64,000 nucleotides of DNA. Origin: Streptomyces sp. HUAS CB01. GTDB taxonomy: Bacteria; Actinomycetota; Actinomycetes; Streptomycetales; Streptomycetaceae. This document shows, one piece after another, positions 28,396 through 36,296 of this stretch. The position numbers and the translations under genes are program-made. The notes beneath the pieces were generated by a model that did not search any database, was not told the origin of the DNA, and worked only from the letters and a program-made list of their open reading frames with translations. The first letter of the stretch is position 1. Each line of letters opens with the position of its first letter. The stretch lies in the NCBI RefSeq assembly GCF_030406905.1, contig NZ_CP129137.1, positions 5,662,001-5,726,000 of the forward strand, read 5' to 3'.

Positions 28396-29154
28396 CTATA
28401 GGCCGTCGCGTTCGATCAGCGAGCCGTCGGGGCCGAACGTGTACCCGCGTGGCGGTCCCATAGCTTCCACGGCCCTTCGCAGCTGCGCTTCCTGCTCCTC
28501 AAGGTCGGGGCCGTGCGGGTCCCGCAGATGGAAGCCGTGTAGTCGGATGGTGTCCGCGTCGACGTCGTCCGGCTCGGGGCGGCCCTCCTGGACGAAGCCG
28601 CACAGCGCTCGCAGTGCGTCTTCGCCCAGCTCCAAGGGATGGAACGGCAGCGGGTACGTCTCTTCGTCCTCGTCCGGCCAGGGGATGACGTCGGCCGGGC
28701 GGTCTCCGGCCCAGTAGGGCAGCTCGAAGGGGAGTGGTTCGCCGATGTTCTCGATGATGCCGCTGTCCGGAGACAGGCTCAGGGAGCGGACGAGACGCCC
28801 GTCCTCCCAGACGGCGAATGCCAGCCAGTCGACGACGCTGTGCATGGCGTGCAGGACGAGCCGTCGGCCGGCGCTTGCCGCCACGAGGTGTTCGGGAAGC
28901 TGGGAGGGGGCATCGATCATCACCCTCTGATCACCGATGACGTCCACGCCGGGCCAGCTGGCCGCGTACGTCATCCCCTCCGGGGGGTACACGCCGTCCC
29001 ACAGCGTCGAGCCCTTGCACTTCTCGATCTGCCGGCCTGGGTGGAGCCGCCGCATCATCGCGACGGTCCGGTCAAGATCCGCTGCCCCCACTACTCGCAG
29101 CGCCTCCGGCGCATCGCCGTCGGCGTACACCAGCAGTCCCGTCTTGGCTCCCAC
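28396..29154 (-). CDS. DUF6928 family protein
   Basis: 252 residues from GTG 29154, giving the family start [25 protein letters not shown] lies ten bases upstream. Other conserved parts are [40 protein letters not shown] and [19 protein letters not shown]. Function is unknown; the family is widespread in Streptomyces, also outside mobile elements. It is the gene nearest attR. The 278 bp between it and the nucleotidyltransferase gene show nothing I can name. Confidence 0.78.
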   Translation of the reverse strand: MGAKTGLLVYADGDAPEALRVVGAADLDRTVAMMRRLHPGRQIEKCKGSTLWDGVYPPEGMTYAASWPGVDVIGDQRVMIDAPSQLPEHLVAASAGRRLVLHAMHSVVDWLAFAVWEDGRLVRSLSLSPDSGIIENIGEPLPFELPYWAGDRPADVIPWPDEDEETYPLPFHPLELGEDALRALCGFVQEGRPEPDDVDADTIRLHGFHLRDPHGPDLEEQEAQLRRAVEAMGPPRGYTFGPDGSLIERDGL

Positions 29155-29241
29155 AGCAGCCGCCCCCAAGCATTGCCCTCGATGACGGACGCAATGTAGC
29201 GCCACGTACTGACAGCGAAGGGCGACTCATCCCCTGGCCCG

Positions 29242-29262
29242 CTGGGCCGTCTCTGGGCCGTC
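29242..29262. repeat. 21-bp direct repeat of the integrase 3' end near attR
   Basis: CTGGGCCGTCTCTGGGCCGT plus C occurs here and, identically and in the same orientation, at 24286-24306 over the last codons of the integrase (encoding DGPETAQ). Each copy lies about 70 bases from the nearest attachment repeat. It may be an integrase arm site or a scrap of a second integrase gene. Confidence 0.6.
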
Positions 29263-29331
29263 CGAGGGCGCTCAAGGGTGACCGGTGGCGACCACCGCCG
29301 ACAGGTGTGGCAGCCGACACCCGCAGGTCAT

Positions 29332-29380
29332 CCGAGTCGATCTGCGACACTGGTACGGCCATGCCTAAGCCCGGAGAACT
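29332..29380. repeat. Right attachment site (attR), 49-bp direct repeat
   Basis: Identical to 24167-24215. It contains the ATG of rlmN at 29361 and the first codons MPKPGE, which here continue into the full gene. The bases just upstream of the ATG (TGCGACACTGGTACGGCC) are also within the repeat, so part of the native rlmN promoter region may have been carried along. Confidence 0.9.
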
Positions 29381-30467
29381 CACTTTCGTCGCCCCCCGCG
29401 GAGCCAAGAAGCCCCCGCGGCACCTCGCCGACCTCACGCCCGCCGAGCGGAAGGACGCCGTCGCCGCCATCGGCGAGAAGCCGTTCCGGGCGAAGCAGCT
29501 GTCGCAGCACTACTTCGCGCGCTACGCGCACGACCCGGAGCAGTGGACCGACATCCCCGCCGCCGCCCGCGAGCGGCTCGCGTCGGAGCTGCTGCCCGAT
29601 CTGATGTCCGTCGTCCGGCACGTCTCCTGCGACGACGACACCACCCGCAAGACGCTGTGGCGGCTCCACGACGGCACGCTCGTCGAGTCGGTCCTGATGC
29701 GCTACCCGGACCGGGTGACGATGTGCATCTCCTCGCAGGCCGGCTGCGGGATGAACTGCCCGTTCTGCGCAACGGGCCAGGCCGGTCTCGACCGCAACCT
29801 GTCCACCGCCGAGATCGTGCACCAGATCGTGGACGGCATGCGGGCCCTGCGCGACGGTGAGGTGCCGGGAGGTCCCGCCCGGCTGTCCAACATCGTGTTC
29901 ATGGGCATGGGCGAGCCGCTGGCCAACTACAACCGTGTGGTCGGCGCCGTCCGCCGGCTCACCGATCCCGAGCCCGACGGCCTCGGCCTGTCGCAGCGAG
30001 GGATCACCGTCTCCACCGTCGGCCTCGTGCCGGCGATGCTGCGTTTCGCCGACGAGGGCTTCAAGTGCCGCCTCGCCGTCTCCCTGCACGCTCCGGACGA
30101 CGAGCTCCGCGACACCCTCGTGCCCGTCAACACGCGCTGGAAGGTGCGGGAGGTCCTGGACGCGGCCTGGGAGTACGCGGAGAAGTCCGGCCGCCGCATC
30201 TCGATCGAGTACGCCCTGATCCGGGACATCAACGACCAGGCGTGGCGCGGTGACCTGCTCGGGCGCCTCCTCAAGGGCAAGCGGGTGCACGTCAACCTGA
30301 TCCCGCTGAACCCCACCCCGGGGTCCAAGTGGACGGCATCCCGGCCCGAGGACGAGAAGGCCTTCATCGAGGCCATCGCCGCCCACGGCGTCCCGGTCAC
30401 CGTCCGGGACACCCGCGGCCAGGAGATCGACGGGGCCTGCGGCCAGCTCGCCGCCTCCGAGCGCTGA
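29361..30467 (+). CDS. rlmN: 23S rRNA/tRNA adenine-C2 methyltransferase RlmN
   Basis: 368 residues. A radical-SAM cluster motif CGMNCPFC lies at about 130-137, the [13 protein letters not shown] site follows, and the C-terminal catalytic cysteine is in [10 protein letters not shown]. It methylates A2503 of 23S rRNA and A37 of some tRNAs through two SAM molecules and two cysteines. ATG 29361 lies inside attR; the longer frame to 29307 is element DNA. Coding sequence is intact although everything more than 29 bases upstream of the start now comes from the element. Confidence 0.96.
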   Translation: MPKPGELTFVAPRGAKKPPRHLADLTPAERKDAVAAIGEKPFRAKQLSQHYFARYAHDPEQWTDIPAAARERLASELLPDLMSVVRHVSCDDDTTRKTLWRLHDGTLVESVLMRYPDRVTMCISSQAGCGMNCPFCATGQAGLDRNLSTAEIVHQIVDGMRALRDGEVPGGPARLSNIVFMGMGEPLANYNRVVGAVRRLTDPEPDGLGLSQRGITVSTVGLVPAMLRFADEGFKCRLAVSLHAPDDELRDTLVPVNTRWKVREVLDAAWEYAEKSGRRISIEYALIRDINDQAWRGDLLGRLLKGKRVHVNLIPLNPTPGSKWTASRPEDEKAFIEAIAAHGVPVTVRDTRGQEIDGACGQLAASER

Positions 30468-30545
30468 CCGGGGGCCGGGGCGGACCGCCCCGGCCCTGGG
30501 GAGCGCTCGGCGGGCCCCTGTACGCTGGCCCGAACATCTGCATAT

Positions 30546-30641
30546 TCCGACAGGGGAGCGCCACAGCGCTGAGAGTGCGGTGACCGTCAGACCGCAGACC
30601 CTCTGAACCTCGCCCGGGTCATTCCGGGTAGGAAGTTCGGA
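30546..30641 (+). promoter_or_regulatory. TPP riboswitch (THI element)
   Basis: Contains the conserved CTGAGA (30569-30574), ACCCTCTGAACCT (30598-30610) and GGGTAGGAAG near 30626-30635, with P1 closed by TCCGA (30546-30550) and TCGGA (30637-30641). It binds thiamine pyrophosphate. A TACGCT box at 30521-30526 could be the -10. A strong hairpin follows and then the thiBPQ operon. Confidence 0.95.
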
Positions 30642-30659
30642 CGAGACTCAAGCTGTTGC

Positions 30660-30705
30660 GCCCTGCCCGGCTCCGGATCCCGAGGATCGCGGAGCCGGGC
30701 AGGGC
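30660..30705 (+). terminator. Terminator of the TPP riboswitch expression platform
   Basis: GCCCTGCCCGGCTCCG (30660-30675) pairs exactly with 30690-30705, a 16-bp stem with a 14-base loop, 18 bases after the aptamer and 35 before the thiB start. It should end transcription when TPP is bound; no T-tract is present, as usual in high-GC actinomycetes. Confidence 0.85.
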
Positions 30706-30739
30706 CGCGTCTCTTCCTGGTCATGCCCAGGAGGAATCA

Positions 30740-31837
30740 GTGAGCACCACCAAGAAGATCACCGTCACCGCGCTGGCCGCGGCCCTCGGCGTGAGTACGC
30801 TCGCGGCGTGCGGCGGGACGTCCGGTGACGACTCCGCCGGAGCGGACGGCAGCGGCTCCAAGACCGTGACGCTCGTCAGCCACGACTCCTTCAACGCCTC
30901 GCCGGCCGTGCTCAAGCAGTTCACCGAGCAGACCGGGTACACGGTCAAGGTGCTGAAGAGCGGAGACGCCGTCGAGGCGCTGAACAAGGAGATCCTCACC
31001 AAGGGCTCCCCGCAGGGCGACGTGTTCTTCGGCGTCGACAACACCACGCTCTCCCGGGCGCTCGACAACGACCTGTTCACCCCGTACGAGGCCAAGGGCC
31101 TGGAGCGGGTCCCCGAGGCCGTCCGGCTCGACAAGGACAAGCACCGGGTCACGCCGGTCGACAGCGGCGACATCTGCGTCAACTACGACAAGAAGTACTT
31201 CGCCGACAAGAAGCTCGCCCCGCCGCAGACCTTCGACGACCTCGCCGACCCCGCGTACCGGAACCTCCTCGTCGTCGAGAACGCCGAGCGGTCCTCGCCG
31301 GGCCTCGGCTTCCTCCTCGGTACCGCCGCCGCGTACGGGGACAAGGGCTGGCAGGACTACTGGAAGAAGCTGCGGGCGAACGGCGTGAAGGTCGTCGACA
31401 GCTGGGAGATCGCCTACAACCAGGAGTTCTCCGGTTCCGCCGGTGGCCGGGCGGCCAAGGGCGACCGGCCGCTCGTCGTCTCGTACGCCTCCAGCCCCCC
31501 GGTTGAGGTGCTGTACGCCAAGCCGCAGCCGAAGGTGGCGCCGACCGGCGTCTCCACCGGCACGTGCTTCCGCCAGACCGAGGCCGCGGGCCTGCTCAAG
31601 GGCGCGCGGAACGAGGCCGGCGGCAAGGCCCTGCTGGACTTCCTGATCAGCCGGCCGTTCCAGGAGGACATGCCGCTCAACATGTTCGTGAACCCGGTGG
31701 CCGAGGACGCGAAGCTGCCCCCGCTGTTCACCGAGTTCGGTGAGGTGATCGCCGAGCCGCGGACGCTGGCCCCGGAGAAGATCGCCGAGAACCGCGACCA
31801 GTGGATCCAGTCGTGGTCGTCGCTCGTCCTGAAGTGA
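30740..31837 (+). CDS. thiB: Thiamine ABC transporter substrate-binding lipoprotein
   Basis: 365 residues. A signal peptide with lipobox LAAC (Cys at about 22) anchors it outside the membrane. The family 1 extracellular-binding fold (VTLVSHDSFNASPAVLKQFT, GDVFFGVDNTTLSRAL, VDSGDICVNYDKKYF, WEIAYNQEFSGSAGG) matches TbpA/ThiB. It captures thiamine or its phosphates. GTG 30740 has GGAGGA upstream. Its stop overlaps the thiP GTG (GTGA). Confidence 0.93.
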   Translation: MSTTKKITVTALAAALGVSTLAACGGTSGDDSAGADGSGSKTVTLVSHDSFNASPAVLKQFTEQTGYTVKVLKSGDAVEALNKEILTKGSPQGDVFFGVDNTTLSRALDNDLFTPYEAKGLERVPEAVRLDKDKHRVTPVDSGDICVNYDKKYFADKKLAPPQTFDDLADPAYRNLLVVENAERSSPGLGFLLGTAAAYGDKGWQDYWKKLRANGVKVVDSWEIAYNQEFSGSAGGRAAKGDRPLVVSYASSPPVEVLYAKPQPKVAPTGVSTGTCFRQTEAAGLLKGARNEAGGKALLDFLISRPFQEDMPLNMFVNPVAEDAKLPPLFTEFGEVIAEPRTLAPEKIAENRDQWIQSWSSLVLK

Positions 31838-33573
31838 CCGAGCCGTCCGGCGGGAACGCCGGCCCGCGCGGGAGGCATCCCTCGCGCGGGACGGCGTCCC
31901 GGTGGGGCGCCGCGGCACGGCCGGCCCTGATGGTCCTGCCCGTCGCGTTCTTCGCCCTCTTCTTCGCCTACCCCGTGACCGCGATCGTCGGGCGCGGCCT
32001 GCGGGTGGGCGACGCCTGGCGGTTCGGCGCGATCGTCGACGTCGTCAGCCGCCCCGACCTCCTCGGGGTGCTCTGGTTCACCCTCTGGCAGGCCCTCGCC
32101 TCCACGGGGCTGACCCTGCTGATCGCCCTGCCCGGCGCCTATGTCCTCGCCCGCTTCGACTTCCCCGGGAAACAGCTCCTGCGGGCCGTGGTCACCGTGC
32201 CGTTCGTGCTGCCCACCGTCGTCGTCGGCACCGCGTTCCTGGCGCTCCTGGGCCGCGGCGGACTCCTCGACGACCTGTGGGGCGTACGGCTCGACACGAC
32301 GGTCTGGGCGATCCTCCTCGCCCATGTGTTCTTCAACTACGCCGTGGTGGTGAGGACCGTGGGCGGTCTGTGGGCGCAGCTCGACCCGCGTCAGGAGGAA
32401 GCCGCACGGGTCCTCGGCGCCGGCCGTTTCACGGCCTGGCGCCGGGTCACCCTGCCCGCGCTGACCCCGGCCGTCGCCGCCGCCGCGCTGATGGTGTTCC
32501 TCTTCACCTTCACCTCGTTCGGCGTCGTGCAGATCCTCGGCGGCCCGGCGTACTCGACGCTCGAGGTGGAGATCTACCGGCAGACCGCCCAGGTGCTGGA
32601 CCTGTCCACGGCCGCCGTGCTGACCCTGGTGCAGTTCGCCGCCGTGGGCGCGATCCTCGCCGTGCACGCCTGGACCGTGCGGCGACGGGAGACCGCGCTC
32701 CGGCTCGTCGATCCGGCGCTCACCGCGCACCGTCCGAGGGGTGCCGGGCAATGGGCACTGCTGGGCGGGGTGCTGGCCACGGTCGTCCTGCTGCTCGTGG
32801 CACCGCTCGCGGTGCTGGTCGAACGGTCCTTCGGCGAACCCGGAGGGTACGGTCTCACCTTCTACCGGGCCCTGCAGTCGGCCGAGGCGAGCGGCGGCAC
32901 GTTCCTCGTCCCGCCGGCCGAGGCCGTGTGGAACTCCCTCCAGTACGCACTCGCCGCCACCGCGATCGCGCTCGTCATCGGCGGTCTCGCGGCGGCGGCG
33001 CTCACCCTCCCCAGGACCGCGTCCGGCCGTGCCCGCACGGCCGGCCGGTTCGTCCGCGGTTTCGACGCGCTGCTGATGCTGCCGCTCGGAGTGTCCGCCG
33101 TCACCGTGGGCTTCGGTTTCCTCATCACCCTCGACGAGCCGCCGCTCGACCTGCGCACCTCCTGGCTCCTCGTGCCGCTGGCCCAGGCGCTGGTCGGAGT
33201 GCCCTTCGTCGTACGGACGATGTTGCCGGTGCTGCGTGCCGTCGACGCACGACTGCGGGAGGCGGCGGCCGTGCTCGGCGCCTCGCCACTGCGCGCGTGG
33301 CGCGAGGTCGACCTGCCGCTGGTGCGCCGGGCGCTCCTCGTCGCCGCCGGCTTCGCCTTCGCCGTCTCGCTCGGTGAGTTCGGCGCCACCGTCTTCATCG
33401 CCCGGCCGGACAACCCGACGCTCCCGGTCGCCGTGGCCCGGCTCCTCGGCCGCCCGGGAGAGCTCAACTACGGGCAGGCGATGGCGCTCTCCACGATCCT
33501 CATGCTGGTCTGCGCGGTGGCGCTGCTGCTCCTCGACCGGCTCCGCCCCGACCGTTCCGCAGGGGAGTTCTGA
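31834..33573 (+). CDS. thiP: Thiamine ABC transporter permease (two fused permease halves)
   Basis: 579 residues with about 12 membrane segments arranged as two permease domains. Each half carries an EAA-type loop: EEAARVLGAGRFTAWRRVTL in the first and REAAAVLGASPLRAWREVDL in the second. This duplicated architecture is normal for ThiP. The start is taken at GTG 31834 because it couples to thiB. The stop overlaps thiQ's ATG by one base. Confidence 0.93.
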   Translation: MTEPSGGNAGPRGRHPSRGTASRWGAAARPALMVLPVAFFALFFAYPVTAIVGRGLRVGDAWRFGAIVDVVSRPDLLGVLWFTLWQALASTGLTLLIALPGAYVLARFDFPGKQLLRAVVTVPFVLPTVVVGTAFLALLGRGGLLDDLWGVRLDTTVWAILLAHVFFNYAVVVRTVGGLWAQLDPRQEEAARVLGAGRFTAWRRVTLPALTPAVAAAALMVFLFTFTSFGVVQILGGPAYSTLEVEIYRQTAQVLDLSTAAVLTLVQFAAVGAILAVHAWTVRRRETALRLVDPALTAHRPRGAGQWALLGGVLATVVLLLVAPLAVLVERSFGEPGGYGLTFYRALQSAEASGGTFLVPPAEAVWNSLQYALAATAIALVIGGLAAAALTLPRTASGRARTAGRFVRGFDALLMLPLGVSAVTVGFGFLITLDEPPLDLRTSWLLVPLAQALVGVPFVVRTMLPVLRAVDARLREAAAVLGASPLRAWREVDLPLVRRALLVAAGFAFAVSLGEFGATVFIARPDNPTLPVAVARLLGRPGELNYGQAMALSTILMLVCAVALLLLDRLRPDRSAGEF

Positions 33574-34604
33574 TGCTGGCGCTGGAGAACGCGACCGTAC
33601 GCTTCGGGCGGCGGGCGGCGCTGGACGGAGTGGACCTGGAGGTCGCCGACCACGAGATCGTGTGTGTGCTAGGGCCGAGCGGCAGCGGCAAGTCGACCCT
33701 GCTCAGGGCAGTCGCGGGGCTCCAGCACCTGGACGGCGGACGGGTTCTGCTCGGCGGCCGCGACCAGACCGGGGTCCCGGTGCACCGGCGCGGGGTGGGT
33801 CTGATGTTCCAGGACCACCAGCTCTTCCCGCAGCGCGACGTCGGCGGCAATGTCGCCTTCGGCCTGCGGATGCACGGAGTGCCCAAGGGGGAACAGCTGC
33901 TCCGGGTCGAGGAGTTGCTGGAACTGGTTGGGCTCCCCGGCGCCGCGAGGCGGGCCGTCGGCGCGCTCTCGGGCGGCGAGCAGCAGCGCGTCGCCCTCGC
34001 CCGGGCGCTCGCGCCCAGGCCCCGGCTGCTGATGCTCGACGAGCCGTTGGGTCAGCTGGACCGCAGCCTCAGGGAACGGCTCGTCGTCGAACTGCGTTCG
34101 GTGTTCCGCAAGCTGGGCACGACGGTGCTCGCCGTCACCCACGACCAGGGGGAGGCCTTCGCACTCGCGGACCGGGTCGTGGTGATGCGGGACGGGCGCG
34201 TCGCCCAGTCGGGCGCCCCCAGGGACGTGTGGCAGCGGCCCGCCTCGGAATTCGTCGCCCGGTTCCTCGGCTTCGCCAACGTGGTGCCCGCGACGGTGGT
34301 CGGGGGAACCGCCGAGACCCCCTGGGGCGGGATCCCGGTTCCCGAGGGCTTGCCCCGGGGCGCGTGCCGGTTGCTGGTACGGCCGTCCGCGGTACGGCTC
34401 GGGCCGCGCGGCACGGGACTGCCGTGCGTGGTCGAGTCGCTGACCTTCCGCGGTCACCACGTCGCCGTACGGCTGCGGCCGTACGACGCGCCGCCGCTGG
34501 AGGCCGAGTGCGGGCTCGGGGACGCTCCCGAGGCGGGCGCCGAGGTAGGGGTGACGTTCGCCGCGGAGGACGTGGTGGTCCTGCGGACCGACGCCGGCGA
34601 CTGA
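33573..34604 (+). CDS. thiQ: Thiamine ABC transporter ATP-binding protein
   Basis: 343 residues. Walker A GPSGSGKST, signature LSGGEQQRVALARAL, Walker B LLMLDEPLGQLD and the H-loop AVTHDQGEAFALAD are all intact. A ~100-residue C-terminal TOBE-like domain (from about 245) makes it longer than enterobacterial ThiQ and more like a CUT1/POPT-type ATPase. It powers the ThiBP importer. End of the riboswitch operon. Confidence 0.92.
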   Translation: MLALENATVRFGRRAALDGVDLEVADHEIVCVLGPSGSGKSTLLRAVAGLQHLDGGRVLLGGRDQTGVPVHRRGVGLMFQDHQLFPQRDVGGNVAFGLRMHGVPKGEQLLRVEELLELVGLPGAARRAVGALSGGEQQRVALARALAPRPRLLMLDEPLGQLDRSLRERLVVELRSVFRKLGTTVLAVTHDQGEAFALADRVVVMRDGRVAQSGAPRDVWQRPASEFVARFLGFANVVPATVVGGTAETPWGGIPVPEGLPRGACRLLVRPSAVRLGPRGTGLPCVVESLTFRGHHVAVRLRPYDAPPLEAECGLGDAPEAGAEVGVTFAAEDVVVLRTDAGD

Positions 34605-35101
34605 CCTGACCTGACCGCGGGCGGCGCGGCCACCGGCCCCGCGAAGGACAGCCCCGCCCGCGGCCGGGCGGCGGCGCCTCCTCCGCCGTGCGCCATCGGC
34701 TCGTAATGGCCGGGCGGCGGCGCTTCCACCTCCCCGTGCGGCGTCGGCCGCGCCGGAGGTGCGGCGGCCGGTCCGCGGAACGGGGACGGCAGCGTCGTCC
34801 GTGCGGCGGGCCCGTCGGCGGAAGGCCGGGCGAGAGCGGTCAGTGTGAAGGCGTCAGCCGAACCGGCGGCGGTGCCTCCGTCCGCCGTGAGCCATCGGCT
34901 CGTACTGGCCGGGCGGCGTCGGCCTGCATCGTCCGTGCGGCGGGCCCGTCGGCGGAAGGCCGGGCGAGCGCGGTCGGCCGCCCCGGCCCTGCGGCGTCGG
35001 CCGCGCCGTCCGTGCGGCAGCCCGTCGGCCGACGGGCCGAGCGGGGAGCGGTCAGTGTGATGGCGGTCGGCCGCACCGGCCGCACCGGCCGTGCGGGGCG
35101 G
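34605..35101. repeat. Repeat-rich intergenic region
   Basis: No gene is supported in these 497 bases. Instead segments recur: a perfect 40-bp direct repeat (34795-34834 and 34929-34968, core GTGCGGCGGGCCCGTCGGCG), a 28-bp repeat with one mismatch (34692-34719 and 34891-34918, GCCATCGGCTCGTA...), and AGCGGTCAGTGTGA at 34835 and 35048. They look like an expanded and degraded tandem unit of about 100-200 bp. Confidence 0.75.
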
Positions 35102-36253
35102 TCAGCCGGCGGGTCGGGCGGTGGCCGCCAGCCGCGCCAGTGCCCCGGGGGCCTCGTCCACCGAGTCGACCAGGGCGATGCGCGTCTCCATCGCGCGGCC
35201 TTCCGCCAGGGACCGCAGCAGCGGCCAGGCCGGAAGCCTCTCCGTCCAGTGGGCGCGGCCGACCAGGACCATCGGGGTCGGCTCGCCCCGCGACTCGTAG
35301 TAGTTCGGGGTCGCGTTGTCGAAGATCTCCTGCAGTGTGCCCGCGGCGCCGGGGAGGAACACGACACCGGCGTTGCAGCGGGCGAGCAGCCCGTCCTCGC
35401 GGGTGGCGTTGGCGAAGTACTTGGCGATGTGCCCCGCGAACGGGTTCGGCGGCTCGTGCCCGTAGAACCAGGTGGGGATGCCGACCGAGTCACCGCCCCG
35501 CGGCCAGCGGGAGCGGATCTCGAAGGCGGTGGCCGCCCAGTCGGTGACGGACGGGGTGAACGACGGGGTCTTGCCGAGGAGTTCGAGGGCCTCGTCGAGC
35601 ATCTCGTCGGGATGCGGGGCCGCGTAGGCGCCGAGGTTCGCCGCCTCCATCGCCCCGGGGCCGCCTCCGGTGGCGACCGTCAGACCGGAGCGGGCGAGGG
35701 CGCGGCCGAGGCGGGCCGCGCCGGCGTACTCGTCGGTGCCGCGGCTCATGGCGTGACCGCCCATCACGCCGACCACCGGTACGCCGTTGAGCAGTTCGTC
35801 GAGGGCGTCGGAGACCGCGTCGTCGTGCAGGGCCCGGAGCATCGAGGCGTAGATGTCCCGGTCCGCCTTGGTCAGCTGGAACCAGTCGTACGCGAGTGCG
35901 TCGGGCGTGTTCTCGTAGCCGCCGTCGTCGAGGCCGTCGAACAGCTCGTCGGGGGTGTAGAGGAGCCCCCGGTACGGGTCGAACGGCAGGTCCGGTATCG
36001 GCGGGAAGACGAGGGCGCCGTCCGCGCGGACCTTGGCCGTGGCGTCGGGCTCCATGACGCAGCCGAGGAACGTGGCGGCCGTGGTGTCGCAGGACAGGAG
36101 CGCGAAGGTGCGTCCGGTCAGGTCGACGGACTGGACGCGGTGCCCTGCGAGGCTGCCCCGCCGTGCGACGACCTGGTCGAACTCCTCGAGCGTCTCGATC
36201 TCCCGGTCGTCGTCGAGCGACGAGCCCAGCCGCGGCCTCTGTCCGTAAACCAT
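35102..36253 (-). CDS. LOG family (lysine-decarboxylase-like) protein
   Basis: 383 residues from ATG 36253. The LOG/TIGR00730-like Rossmann domain is in the C-terminal two-thirds: VVGVMGGHAMSRGTDEYAGA, LTVATGGGPGAMEAANLGAY and VVFLPGAAGTLQEIFDNAT. The usual PGGxGTxxE motif reads PGAAGTLQE. LOG enzymes release free cytokinin bases or other nucleobases from 5'-monophosphates; this large subfamily with a ~150-residue N-terminal domain (TFALLSCDTTAATFLGCVM) has no assigned substrate. GTG 36262 and TTG 36271 are alternative starts; no clear ribosome site decides. Confidence 0.82.
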   Translation of the reverse strand: MVYGQRPRLGSSLDDDREIETLEEFDQVVARRGSLAGHRVQSVDLTGRTFALLSCDTTAATFLGCVMEPDATAKVRADGALVFPPIPDLPFDPYRGLLYTPDELFDGLDDGGYENTPDALAYDWFQLTKADRDIYASMLRALHDDAVSDALDELLNGVPVVGVMGGHAMSRGTDEYAGAARLGRALARSGLTVATGGGPGAMEAANLGAYAAPHPDEMLDEALELLGKTPSFTPSVTDWAATAFEIRSRWPRGGDSVGIPTWFYGHEPPNPFAGHIAKYFANATREDGLLARCNAGVVFLPGAAGTLQEIFDNATPNYYESRGEPTPMVLVGRAHWTERLPAWPLLRSLAEGRAMETRIALVDSVDEAPGALARLAATARPAG

Positions 36254-36296
36254 GGCCGCCACGATATGCAACGGGTCGGCGGCCCCGGTGCCCGGG

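Larger units (their letters stand above)
24167..29380. mobile_element. Decayed integrative element inserted at the 5' end of rlmN
   Basis: A 5.2-kb segment bounded by a perfect 49-bp direct repeat, with a tyrosine integrase next to the left repeat, as in actinomycete integrative elements and prophages. The interior is less GC-rich than its flanks, notably 25.9-28.1 kb. Contents are an N-terminally truncated integrase, an IS481-type remnant, a frameshifted membrane-protein gene, a coupled pair (nucleotidyltransferase-like plus partner) and a DUF6928 gene. No xis, rep, tra or structural gene is visible, so it cannot move on its own. The right repeat restores an intact rlmN. Confidence 0.85.

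Noticed and set aside
24167..29380. tRNA gene as integration target, or a CRISPR array inside the element
   Set aside because: The repeated core is rlmN coding and leader sequence with no cloverleaf; no regularly spaced repeats are present.
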